From Haloarcula rubripromontorii (GTDB lineage Archaea > Halobacteriota > Halobacteria > Halobacteriales > Haloarculaceae): a stretch of DNA of 64,000 nt. The stretch spans positions 434,001-498,000 of the forward strand of contig NZ_LIUF01000002.1 in assembly GCF_001280425.1 (NCBI RefSeq). The letters run 5' to 3'. Below, piece after piece: positions 1 to 6,956 of this stretch. The translations under genes were made by a program, and so were the position numbers. Below the pieces are notes generated by a model, which searched no databases, was not told the origin of the DNA, and was given only the letters and a program-made list of their open reading frames with translations. Every line of letters starts with the position of its first letter. Positions within the stretch are counted from its first letter, which is position 1.

Positions 1-510
1 TCGAACTGGCGCGTCGACCCGCTCTGCGAGTTCTTTGGTGTTCGAAACGTTCCGTATCGATGCCACCCGCGGTGTCGACACGAGCAACACGTCGTCAGCG
101 AGCTTGAGCGGCTGAATCGTCTCCTCGCTCAGTCCCGCCGGGGTGTCCAACAGAACGATGTCGTGGTGCCACCGAAGGGTTTCGACGACGCCGGGCAGTC
201 GGTCGAGGTCGGTGTCCGCGTACCCTTCGAGCGTCGTCCCGCTCGGCACGATTGACAGGTTCACGTCGGTTTCGTACATCGCGTCTGTGATCGACGCATC
301 GCCGGCGAGCACGTCGTGAAACGTGGCGTCCTCGTCAGTGTCGATGTCGACATCGAGAAAATCAACGAGGTTCGCCATCGCGAGGTCCATCTCCACGACG
401 ACGGTCGAGTATCCGGCCTTCGCCAGCAGTGTACCGAGGTTGATGCTGGACGTCGTCTTTCCGACCCCCCCTTTCGCCCCGGCGATTGTGTAGACGTGGT
501 TAGTAACCAT
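1..510 (-). CDS. MinD/ParA-family P-loop ATPase, C-terminus beyond window
   Basis: This is the N-terminal 170 residues of a MinD/ParA-type ATPase; the gene runs off the left edge. The deviant Walker A motif KGGVGKTT lies at about residues 13-20, followed by an EMDLAMANL segment where the family normally has D-D-x-D-x-x, and a Walker B-like region IVLLDTPAG near residue 130. Family members bind ATP, dimerise, and position proteins, plasmids or membrane machinery; the cargo cannot be told from this fragment. The ATG at 510 is chosen because the glycine-rich loop follows after only about a dozen residues. An AT-rich stretch around 535-546 (reading CTAATAAAGT on the minus strand) is a plausible TATA box about 30 bases upstream, so the message may be nearly leaderless. 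The gene is divergent from the DHQ synthase gene. Confidence 0.88.
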   Translation of the reverse strand, partial: MVTNHVYTIAGAKGGVGKTTSSINLGTLLAKAGYSTVVVEMDLAMANLVDFLDVDIDTDEDATFHDVLAGDASITDAMYETDVNLSIVPSGTTLEGYADTDLDRLPGVVETLRWHHDIVLLDTPAGLSEETIQPLKLADDVLLVSTPRVASIRNVSNTKELAERVDAPVR

Positions 511-721
511 CTGTAGCTGGGCTGTATTCTGTAGTTACTTTATTAGTAAAGCTCATTGATAAGTTTACTGGCTAACATTTAATTACGACAATCGGATGTG
601 GATAAATAACAAGTGTCGTATTTTCTCGGTTCTAATTCCAGGAAGCCCACTCGATATCGCTTCTCGTACCCATCTCTCTTCTCTGTTCACCACTCGACAG
701 ACCCACCCGGGTTCCGCCACG

Positions 722-727
722 TTCAAG
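722..727 (+). promoter_or_regulatory. TATA-like box of DHQ synthase II gene
   Basis: TTCAAG lies 25-30 bases before the ATG at 752. That spacing is the usual haloarchaeal leaderless arrangement and it supports 752 as the start over any upstream in-frame codon. Confidence 0.5.
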
Positions 728-751
728 CCTCGCCGTTGCGGACGTGGGCGT

Positions 752-1918
752 ATGACTCGAAGCGTCTGGCTCAAAGCCGACAGCGAGGTCGGCGACTGGG
801 AGACACGGAAACGCCGGATAACCGCTGGTATCGAGGCCGGCGTCGACTGGGTACTGGTCGACGAGGACGATGTCGAACGCGTCTCGGAACTCGGTGAAAT
901 AAACATCGCCGCGTTCACCAACGGGGACGTCCACGTGATGGAGGCCGAGGCGGAGGACTCAAAGGCCGATGCAACTATCGTCGGGAAAGACGGCGAGGGC
1001 GACGGCACGGTCGACCTCCCCTCTGACTTCTCCGGCTCTGCGGACCTCTCGACGCTGCGGCAGAACGGAGCCGCCCCCGACGGCGGCTACGTCCGCATCT
1101 TCGACGAAGACTACGAGGCCTTCGCCGAGGCGGTCGCCGCTGAAGCCGACTTCACCATCGTCATCGGCGAGAACTGGCAGATAATTCCACTCGAAAACCT
1201 CATCGCCCGCGTCGGCGAGGAGACGGACCTCATCGCCGGCGTCAGGACCGCCGAGGACGCCCGGACGGCCTACGAGACGCTGGAACTGGGGGCCGACGGT
1301 GTCCTGCTTGATACCGACGATGTCGACGAAATCCGCAAGACGGTGGAGGTCCGCGACGAGATGGGCCGGGAGACGCTCGACCTGGAGTACGCCGAGGTCA
1401 CCGCCATCGAGCAGACTGGCTCCGCTGACCGCGTCTGTATCGACACGGGCAGCCTGATGGAACACGACGAGGGGATGCTCGTCGGGTCGATGGCTCGCGG
1501 ACTCTTCTTCGTTCACGCCGAGACGGCAGAATCACCGTACGTCGCTTCCCGGCCGTTCCGGGTCAACGCCGGCGCGGTCCACGCATACGTCCGGACGCCT
1601 GACGGCGGGACGAAATATCTCTCGGAACTCCAGTCCGGCGACGAGGTCCAGATAGTCGACGCGAACGGTCGGACCCGCGAGGCTATCGTCGGTCGTGCGA
1701 AAATCGAGAAGCGCCCGATGTTCCGCGTGCAAGCCGAAACCAAGGACGGCGACCGCATCGAGACGCTGCTCCAGAACGCCGAGACGATCAAGGTCCACAC
1801 CCAGAACGGCCGAACCGCCGTCACGGATCTCGAACCCGGCGACGAAATCCTCATCCACCATGAGGATACGGCGACGCACTTCGGCGAGCGGATCGAAGAG
1901 AGCATCATCGAAAAGTAA
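752..1918 (+). CDS. aroB': 3-dehydroquinate synthase II (archaeal type)
   Basis: The 388-residue product matches the archaeal AroB' family. In archaea that lack the classical DAHP route, this enzyme uses NAD to oxidatively deaminate and cyclise 2-amino-3,7-dideoxy-D-threo-hept-6-ulosonate to 3-dehydroquinate, entering the shikimate pathway to aromatic amino acids. Recognisable features are the N-terminal SVWLKAD start, a TIM-barrel-like first half, the LMEHDEGMLVGS segment near residue 235, and the SRPFRVNAGAVHAYV segment that leads into the C-terminal small domain. Length is normal for the family. The start is supported by a TATA-like box at 722-727. The next pathway enzyme, DHQ dehydratase, is encoded about 0.5 kb away on the opposite strand, so the genes are near each other but convergent. 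Confidence 0.93.
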   Translation: MTRSVWLKADSEVGDWETRKRRITAGIEAGVDWVLVDEDDVERVSELGEINIAAFTNGDVHVMEAEAEDSKADATIVGKDGEGDGTVDLPSDFSGSADLSTLRQNGAAPDGGYVRIFDEDYEAFAEAVAAEADFTIVIGENWQIIPLENLIARVGEETDLIAGVRTAEDARTAYETLELGADGVLLDTDDVDEIRKTVEVRDEMGRETLDLEYAEVTAIEQTGSADRVCIDTGSLMEHDEGMLVGSMARGLFFVHAETAESPYVASRPFRVNAGAVHAYVRTPDGGTKYLSELQSGDEVQIVDANGRTREAIVGRAKIEKRPMFRVQAETKDGDRIETLLQNAETIKVHTQNGRTAVTDLEPGDEILIHHEDTATHFGERIEESIIEK

Positions 1919-1953
1919 GCCGACCTTGTTCGGGGCTGACCGCAGCCGTCGGG

Positions 1954-2370
1954 CTACTGCTGGTCCGCCTCGACCGGTTCCAGTTGCGTCGTACACCAGT
2001 GACAGAAGTCGATGTCTTCGTCGAGTTCCTTGCCGCAGTTCGGGCACGTCGTGCCGGCGTCGACTTCTGTGGCCTGATTTTCGTTGACCGCGACCCAGTA
2101 GGCGTCGACGACGTTGAGCGTCGTGATCACAACCGAGCCGATTGTCACCTCGGTGGGTCTGGACTGATACGACGACGAGATAGCCTCTAAGCTTAGCTGG
2201 GAGACAGGGTCGATAGCGCCAGTGACGACGAAGACCACTGAGAGCATGAACAGTAACCCGAGCCACAGTAGTCCCCGCACCCACTTACGGAGGTAGAAGT
2301 GTCCCAGCCCGGGGAAGATGAACGCAAGCACCACGGCCAGCAACGGCCGCTTGCGTCCTTTGTCAGTCAT
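1954..2370 (-). CDS. Small membrane protein with C-terminal zinc ribbon
   Basis: This 138-residue protein begins with two or three hydrophobic segments (about residues 9-28, 31-52 and a weaker one near 75-95). It ends with a zinc ribbon formed by CPNCG and CHWC around residues 108-127. Similar haloarchaeal proteins are annotated only as zinc-ribbon domains of unknown function. The N-terminal part, GRKRPLLAVVLAFIFPGLGHFYLRKWVRG, resembles the TM2-like segments found in many small bacterial and archaeal membrane proteins. It lies between the two shikimate genes, 83 bases downstream of the DHQ dehydratase start on the same strand, but nothing in it suggests a role in that pathway. Function unknown; the gene call itself is firm. 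Confidence 0.8.
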   Translation of the reverse strand: MTDKGRKRPLLAVVLAFIFPGLGHFYLRKWVRGLLWLGLLFMLSVVFVVTGAIDPVSQLSLEAISSSYQSRPTEVTIGSVVITTLNVVDAYWVAVNENQATEVDAGTTCPNCGKELDEDIDFCHWCTTQLEPVEADQQ

Positions 2371-2453
2371 ACTCGGCGAATCTATCTCGCATACCCCTAT
2401 ATCTTCCGAAGAATCACTGTCCGGACGAAAGCCCCGTACAGGCGGCTCCCCAA

Positions 2454-3143
2454 TCAGCCGTCGCTCTGTAGCTGTCCGACCAGCGTCCGGAGCGTTGCGA
2501 GGTCGTACTGACCCGGCGCGGTCGCGTCAGCGGGGTCGACCGGTGCATAGCCGATTCGGGAGCCGTACACCGGGGCAACGGCCCGGGAGTGGCGACCGGC
2601 CGACCCCATGCACATCGTGGCGACCTGTTCGCCCGCGGCGGTCAGCTCTCGGGTCGCCCCGAGCATCGCCAGCACGTCGTCGGGCGACTGAGCTGTGCTG
2701 GCCATCTTCCCCACGTCGCCCTGATTGCAGGCCCGGTCGAGTCGACTCACGATTGCGTCACGGTCGGGCGTCGACTCGAAGTTATGCGTCGAGACGACCA
2801 CGGTCGCATCGCGGTCGCGGGCAGCGTCGGCAACGCGGCCAGCATTGTGGTCGCCGGCTCCCTCCAGCGCTGCGAGTTCGAGGTCGACAGCCGTCACGGC
2901 GTCGTGTTCGAGCGCGGCTTCGAGTGTATCGAGACGACTTGCGGTATCAGCGGCCTCGCCACCCTCCCACGTCGGTCGGTTCGTGACGAGTATCGGGAGA
3001 TCGCCGTCGTAGGCGTCCAGCTGTGCCAGCGGCTCGTCGGCGAAGTCCATCCGTAACTCCAGTCCGTCAGCATCGGCTCGGGCGGCCGGCTCCACCCCGA
3101 GGTCGTCGGTGGCGGCGAGCAGGGTGAACGACTCGAAGTCCAT
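2454..3143 (-). CDS. aroD: Type I 3-dehydroquinate dehydratase
   Basis: The 229-residue protein is a type I DHQ dehydratase, which dehydrates 3-dehydroquinate to 3-dehydroshikimate through a Schiff base. The catalytic pair is visible: the histidine in VVSTHNFESTP and the Schiff-base lysine in GDVGKMASTAQ. The segment GLELRMDFADEP matches the family's substrate-binding first strands, and the C-terminal GSRIGYAPVDPADATAPGQ is the typical closing loop. The start at 3143 (MDFESF) is preferred over an upstream in-frame start at 3167 that would add an arginine-rich tail unlike the family. It acts in the cytoplasm on the product of the DHQ synthase II encoded at 752. Confidence 0.93.
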   Translation of the reverse strand: MDFESFTLLAATDDLGVEPAARADADGLELRMDFADEPLAQLDAYDGDLPILVTNRPTWEGGEAADTASRLDTLEAALEHDAVTAVDLELAALEGAGDHNAGRVADAARDRDATVVVSTHNFESTPDRDAIVSRLDRACNQGDVGKMASTAQSPDDVLAMLGATRELTAAGEQVATMCMGSAGRHSRAVAPVYGSRIGYAPVDPADATAPGQYDLATLRTLVGQLQSDG

Positions 3144-3179
3144 AGGTCGGCTTCGACGGAGTCGCACAAAAAGGCGTGC

Positions 3180-4208
3180 TTACTCGACCGGCTCGTGGAC
3201 GGCCCGAAAGCCGTCATCGGTCGCTGTGACTGCGTCAACCGCGTAGAACTGGATTCGCTGCTCCTGTTTCGTGTTGACGGCGAAGTCGTACTGCTTGGCT
3301 TCGTATCCCGGTTCCTTGCCGTCGGCGCGCCGCTGTTCCACCCACGAGCGGTGGTCGGCAAGGCGCTCCCGAGCGATGGTCCGGGAGCGCTCCGGGGCAG
3401 TGGCGACCCGTTTTTCGAGCGCCGACAGCAGGTCCGGGTCGCGGTCCACACCAACAGAGTTCCGACGGGCGAGCATCGCTGCCAGCGTCGTCGTCCCGGT
3501 CCCGAGAAACGGATCGAGTACGGTGTCGTCGTACACAGAGAACATCGAGATGAGCCGATAGGGCACCGTCAGCGGGAAGGCACCCGAGCGGTCCCGAAGC
3601 CCGTCGTCGAGGTCCTGGGTCTCGCCGGGCAACTCCCAGAGGTCGGAGAACCACTCGTTGCGCTCCTCCCAGAAATAGGCGCTTTCGTAGCGACGGTCCG
3701 CACCGGGTTCGAGGCGGCGGCGCTCCCCGTTGCGGAACACGAGGATGTGTTCGTGTTCCAAGGTCGGGTAGGCGTTCGGCGGCACCATCCCTGAACCCAT
3801 GAACTTCGCGCCGCTGTTGGTCGGTTTCCGCCACAGAATATCGGGCAGCGCGCGCAGTCCGTGGTCGGTCAGCCGATCGGTTATCTCTGCGTGGTTCGGA
3901 AAGGAGCGAAATCCATCCTCCATGGATCGCGTCGCGTCCCCGACGTTGATGCAGGCGATGCCGCCGGGGACCAGCACGCGCTCTATCTCCGCCCACACTG
4001 CATCGAGCACGTCGTGCATCAGTGTGAACGCCCGGTCGCCGTCGCCGTCGTCCAGCGCCGCTCCGATGTCAGAATCCAGTTCGGCGAAGATGTCGTCCCA
4101 CATCTCGATCATCGGATAGGGTGGCGATGTGACCACCAGTTCGACGCTGTCGTCGGGACAGTCGAGCGTGCGGGCGTCACCGGTTCGAACCCGGTGTGTC
4201 GTCTCCAT
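3180..4208 (-). CDS. Orphan beta-class DNA methyltransferase (probable N4-cytosine, possibly CTAG)
   Basis: The 342-residue protein has the catalytic motif IV TSPPY at residues 27-31 and the SAM-binding FxGxG motif as DPFLGTGTT near residues 230-240. Motif IV comes before motif I, which is the beta-class order. TSPPY is characteristic of N4-cytosine methyltransferases (N6-adenine enzymes usually carry DPPY). Haloarchaea share a conserved orphan enzyme of this kind, called Zim in Haloferax volcanii, that modifies CTAG; the N-terminal part of this protein fits my memory of that family, but the target is an inference. No restriction endonuclease gene is adjacent, which favours an orphan role in regulation or repair marking. 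It lies downstream of tfb on the same strand, separated by a structured 380-base intergenic region. Confidence 0.87.
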   Translation of the reverse strand: METTHRVRTGDARTLDCPDDSVELVVTSPPYPMIEMWDDIFAELDSDIGAALDDGDGDRAFTLMHDVLDAVWAEIERVLVPGGIACINVGDATRSMEDGFRSFPNHAEITDRLTDHGLRALPDILWRKPTNSGAKFMGSGMVPPNAYPTLEHEHILVFRNGERRRLEPGADRRYESAYFWEERNEWFSDLWELPGETQDLDDGLRDRSGAFPLTVPYRLISMFSVYDDTVLDPFLGTGTTTLAAMLARRNSVGVDRDPDLLSALEKRVATAPERSRTIARERLADHRSWVEQRRADGKEPGYEAKQYDFAVNTKQEQRIQFYAVDAVTATDDGFRAVHEPVE

Positions 4209-4591
4209 ACCGGTTCCAGCGGATGAACTGACTCTAGTCTTGCGGTTGTCGGTCGATGACTGTCACTCTGTGACTGTCGTGTCCCGTCCTGCAGTGACAA
4301 CTGTAGAGACCCAGAAAGCCCCCGTACTCTCAGCTCCCGCGACTCGCTGCGCGCTTCCTCGCTCCCTACAGTCACTCGTCCAGTGCTTGCGTCGTCGGGG
4401 TTCGCTGAGAGTACGGCCCCTTTCAGTCGCACCCGATGTCAGCTGGCCAATCAGCTACGGATGGGACTGAAAGGGGCGGCCGGGGCTTTCATGCTGTTTG
4501 GACCACCAGTTACGCAACTGGACACGCTGTTTATGTCTCCATTTACGAGAGAAAACGCGTTCCGCAGAGCGATTCAGCGCGTAGTCAAATT
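4209..4591. other. 383-base intergenic region between the methyltransferase and tfb
   Basis: No coding capacity was found on either strand. The region is dominated by the nested inverted repeats at 4314-4490 (listed separately). The remaining 100 bases next to the tfb stop are unstructured as far as I can see. Confidence 0.6.
4314..4490. ncRNA. Candidate structured RNA or repeat element with three-way-junction architecture
   Basis: Three nested perfect inverted repeats abut each other. P1 pairs 4314-4321 with 4483-4490 (GAAAGCCC/GGGCTTTC). P2 pairs 4322-4334 with 4404-4416 (13 bp, CCGTACTCTCAGC and its complement). P3 pairs 4417-4428 with 4465-4476 (12 bp, CCCCTTTCAGTC and its complement). 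There are no unpaired bases between P1 and P2 or between P2 and P3, and six (CGGCCG) between P3 and P1. P2 continues as an imperfect stem through CCCG/CGGG. This would fold as a three-way junction on either strand. On the minus strand it would sit in the 3' region of the tfb transcript and in front of the methyltransferase. Whether it is an RNA gene, an mRNA element or a dispersed DNA repeat cannot be told from the sequence. Confidence 0.5.
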
Positions 4592-5557
4592 TTATGCGAC
4601 AGGCAGGTCCTGCTCGGCTTCCAGCAGTTCGTGGTAGCGGTTGCGGATGGTGACCTCGGAGATGTCGGCGACCTCGGAGACGGCGGCTTGCGTCGTCTTC
4701 TCGTTGGTCAGCAGCGCGGCGGCGTAGACGGCGGCGGCGGCGAGGCCGACCGGCGACTTGCCCGAGTGGACGCCCTGTTCCTTGGCGTTCTGGAGGAGCT
4801 GACGGGCGCGGTGTTCGGCCTCGTCGGACAGTTCCAGCGAGGAGGCAAAGCGCGGGACGTAGCTCTCGGGGTCAGCAGGACGGACTTCGAGTGAAAGTTC
4901 GCGGACGACGTAGCGGTAGGTGCGGGCGATTTCGCTTTTTTCGACGCGGGAAACCTCGGTAATCTCGTCCAGCGAGCGGGGGACGCCGGCCTGTCGCGCG
5001 GCGGCGTAGACGGAGGCCGTCGAGACACCCTCGATGGAGCGGCCGGGGAGGAGGTCCTCGTCCAGTGCGCGGCGGTAGATGACGCTGGCCGTTTCGCGGA
5101 CGTTCTCGGGCAGGCCAAGCGCTGAGGCCATCCGGTCGATTTCGCCGAGGGCCTGCTTGAGGTTGCGCTCCTTGGAGTCTCGCGTTCTAAAGCGCTCGTT
5201 CCACTTGCGCAGGCGCTGCATCTTCTGGCGCTGTTTGCCCGACAGCGAGTTCCCGTACGCGTCCTTGTCGCGCCAGTCGATATTGGTCGAGAGGCCCTTG
5301 TCGTGCATCATATTCGTCGTCGGTGCGCCGACGCGGGACTTCTCGTCTTTCTCGCTGGAGTCGAACGCGCGCCACTCGGGGCCGCGGTCTATCTCATCGG
5401 ACTCGACGACAAGGCCACAATCCTCACAGACTGTTTCGCCGTGTTCGTCGTCGATAACGAGCGAGCCACTGCACTCCGGGCACGCTGTGCTCTCTGATTC
5501 AGTCGACTCCGTCGTCTGTTCTTCACGTTGCTGTCGTGTCCGTGTGTGTTCACTCAT
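4592..5557 (-). CDS. tfb: Transcription initiation factor TFB (TFIIB homologue)
   Basis: The 321-residue protein is archaeal TFB, which bridges TBP bound at the TATA box and RNA polymerase. The N-terminal zinc ribbon uses C26, C29, C44 and C47. It is followed by the B-finger/linker region (WRAFDSSEKDEKSRVGAPTT) and two cyclin-like repeats, the first starting near residue 120 (RKWNERFRTRDSKERNL) and the second near 220. The C-terminal repeat carries the helix-turn-helix AVSEVADISEVTIRNRYHEL that reads the BRE. The N-terminal 25 residues are a Ser/Thr/Glu-rich tail, usual in haloarchaea. Haloarchaea carry several TFB paralogues; which one this is cannot be told here. No TATA box lies near -27, so the message probably has a leader. 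Confidence 0.96.
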   Translation of the reverse strand: MSEHTRTRQQREEQTTESTESESTACPECSGSLVIDDEHGETVCEDCGLVVESDEIDRGPEWRAFDSSEKDEKSRVGAPTTNMMHDKGLSTNIDWRDKDAYGNSLSGKQRQKMQRLRKWNERFRTRDSKERNLKQALGEIDRMASALGLPENVRETASVIYRRALDEDLLPGRSIEGVSTASVYAAARQAGVPRSLDEITEVSRVEKSEIARTYRYVVRELSLEVRPADPESYVPRFASSLELSDEAEHRARQLLQNAKEQGVHSGKSPVGLAAAAVYAAALLTNEKTTQAAVSEVADISEVTIRNRYHELLEAEQDLPVA

Positions 5558-5815
5558 TGGTTGCGAAGGCGGGTGCTCACCGGGTGGGAGACATCACAGA
5601 ACCCGGAGGCAGTCGGTAACACTGTATTCGAACGAAAGTCATTAAAGCATTCCGGTATTGTCATGGAGACCACCGATACACGTCACGAAACCCACGTTTG
5701 TGCATTAGTCGCATGACCATTCATATAACAGCTGTCGGGTATTTTCGGGGTCATTTCCCACAACTCGGTTATAATTGCGTACAATAAGTAGCGCCGCCCC
5801 CCTCGTTATCACTGT

Positions 5816-6736
5816 CTACTGAAACGTCTCGACGACAGCGGGCAGACACCCTTCGCCGGGCTCGTAGTAGGAATTGTGATCGGCAACAGTCGTCGTGACA
5901 TCGTAATCGGTGTAATTCTCGGGAGCATCTTCGGGACTCTGCACACCCTTTTCACCAACCGCTTCCGTCCACTCGGCAGCACTGAATGCAATTCCCAGCA
6001 CCGCGTCGTCGTCTTTGTGGAAGTTGTTGAAGGATGTGGTGGCGTACTCGATTGGCTCACCGTATGCCTCGTCGACCTCAACGACGGATTCTCCGATAGC
6101 GCCACCCAGTAGCGTCACCGATGTGACGGCATCTTCACGGCCGCGCTCGTGAAGCGATGCCATCGCCTCGACAGCTACCTTTGCGCCAAGCGAATGCCCG
6201 ATTATCCGGACTGGAAGTCCACCGCCGTCGTTGTGGTCGATAACCCACTGTGCGAGTTTCGGACCGTTCTGTTCGGCGATGGCGACACCCTCGTTCCAGC
6301 CGATGCCGTCGCCCTTGTCTGCATCCCAGGTAAATCCCACTGTGAACTGGTCGTATTCGTTCTTTTCAAGCCCGATTTGACAGGTGTAGGCGGCGTTTCT
6401 GGCATCCGTCTCCCCGAGACTCCAGCCGTGGACGAAGATGACGAGTTCCGAATCGTCGCCCCCCTGACTAGACTCCCAATCCCCGACAGTCTCGTACTCT
6501 GTTTCGGTATACTCAGACTTCAGTTTCGCGTTGTCTGTGAACTGCTCGCGTGTCGAGACGAGTGGAAACCCCGCTGGAGCCGTGTATTCTCCGTCATCAC
6601 CGCCGTATTTGCCGCCTCGTACAGAGCCACTCGCACCGAGCGTTGCCACCGATGCCACGGCACCGGTCGAAGCTTTGAGGAAACTGCGTCGCGTCTGTCC
6701 GTCCAGTTCGCTCCATTGTATGCTACGTTGAAACAT
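5816..6736 (-). CDS. Tat-exported alpha/beta hydrolase (lipase/esterase-like)
   Basis: The 306-residue precursor opens with a twin-arginine signal, RRSFLKAS at residues 16-23, followed by a short hydrophobic stretch. Haloarchaea export most folded secreted proteins by Tat. The mature part is an alpha/beta hydrolase: the oxyanion-hole region FVHGW is at about 101-105 and the nucleophile elbow GHSLGAK has Ser182. The likely catalytic histidine is in TVADHNSYY near residue 288, and an aspartate near 240 (FHKDDDAV) may complete the triad. The substrate is unknown; a lipase, esterase or cutinase-like role is possible. It is monocistronic. Its upstream region (6750-6835) is exceptionally AT-rich for this genome and codon use looks slightly less GC-rich than in the neighbours, which could indicate acquisition. 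Confidence 0.85.
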   Translation of the reverse strand: MFQRSIQWSELDGQTRRSFLKASTGAVASVATLGASGSVRGGKYGGDDGEYTAPAGFPLVSTREQFTDNAKLKSEYTETEYETVGDWESSQGGDDSELVIFVHGWSLGETDARNAAYTCQIGLEKNEYDQFTVGFTWDADKGDGIGWNEGVAIAEQNGPKLAQWVIDHNDGGGLPVRIIGHSLGAKVAVEAMASLHERGREDAVTSVTLLGGAIGESVVEVDEAYGEPIEYATTSFNNFHKDDDAVLGIAFSAAEWTEAVGEKGVQSPEDAPENYTDYDVTTTVADHNSYYEPGEGCLPAVVETFQ

Positions 6737-6749
6737 AGCAAAACCGCAT

Positions 6750-6835
6750 AGATTTCGAAGTTATATAATATTAACTATTATAATTAACATTGTTAGTAAA
6801 AACGCCCTTATTTGTAATATTAATAAAGAAATACA
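6750..6835 (-). promoter_or_regulatory. AT-rich upstream region of the exported hydrolase
   Basis: This roughly 85-base stretch is mostly A and T (runs such as TATAATATTAACTATTATAA) in a genome that is otherwise strongly GC-rich. It immediately precedes the Tat-hydrolase start at 6736 and holds several possible TATA boxes, so no single one can be assigned. Confidence 0.4.
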
Positions 6836-6956
6836 GCGGCACGGAGACTGCTGGCTGGAAGAGAAGTCTCGGTGGAGCGCCGTTGTATCGGCCCGAGTAG
6901 CGCCAGCGCAATCCCGGTAGTACTGGGTGCTGTTGCAGGGCGCGTCAAAACGGCGA

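Noticed and set aside
596..751. Upstream extension of the DHQ synthase frame
   Set aside because: An in-frame start 52 codons earlier exists, but the added residues do not match the family and the TATA-like box supports 752.
4314..4490. CRISPR array or leader
   Set aside because: The repeats are inverted and unequal in length, not direct repeats with regular spacers; no cas genes are near.
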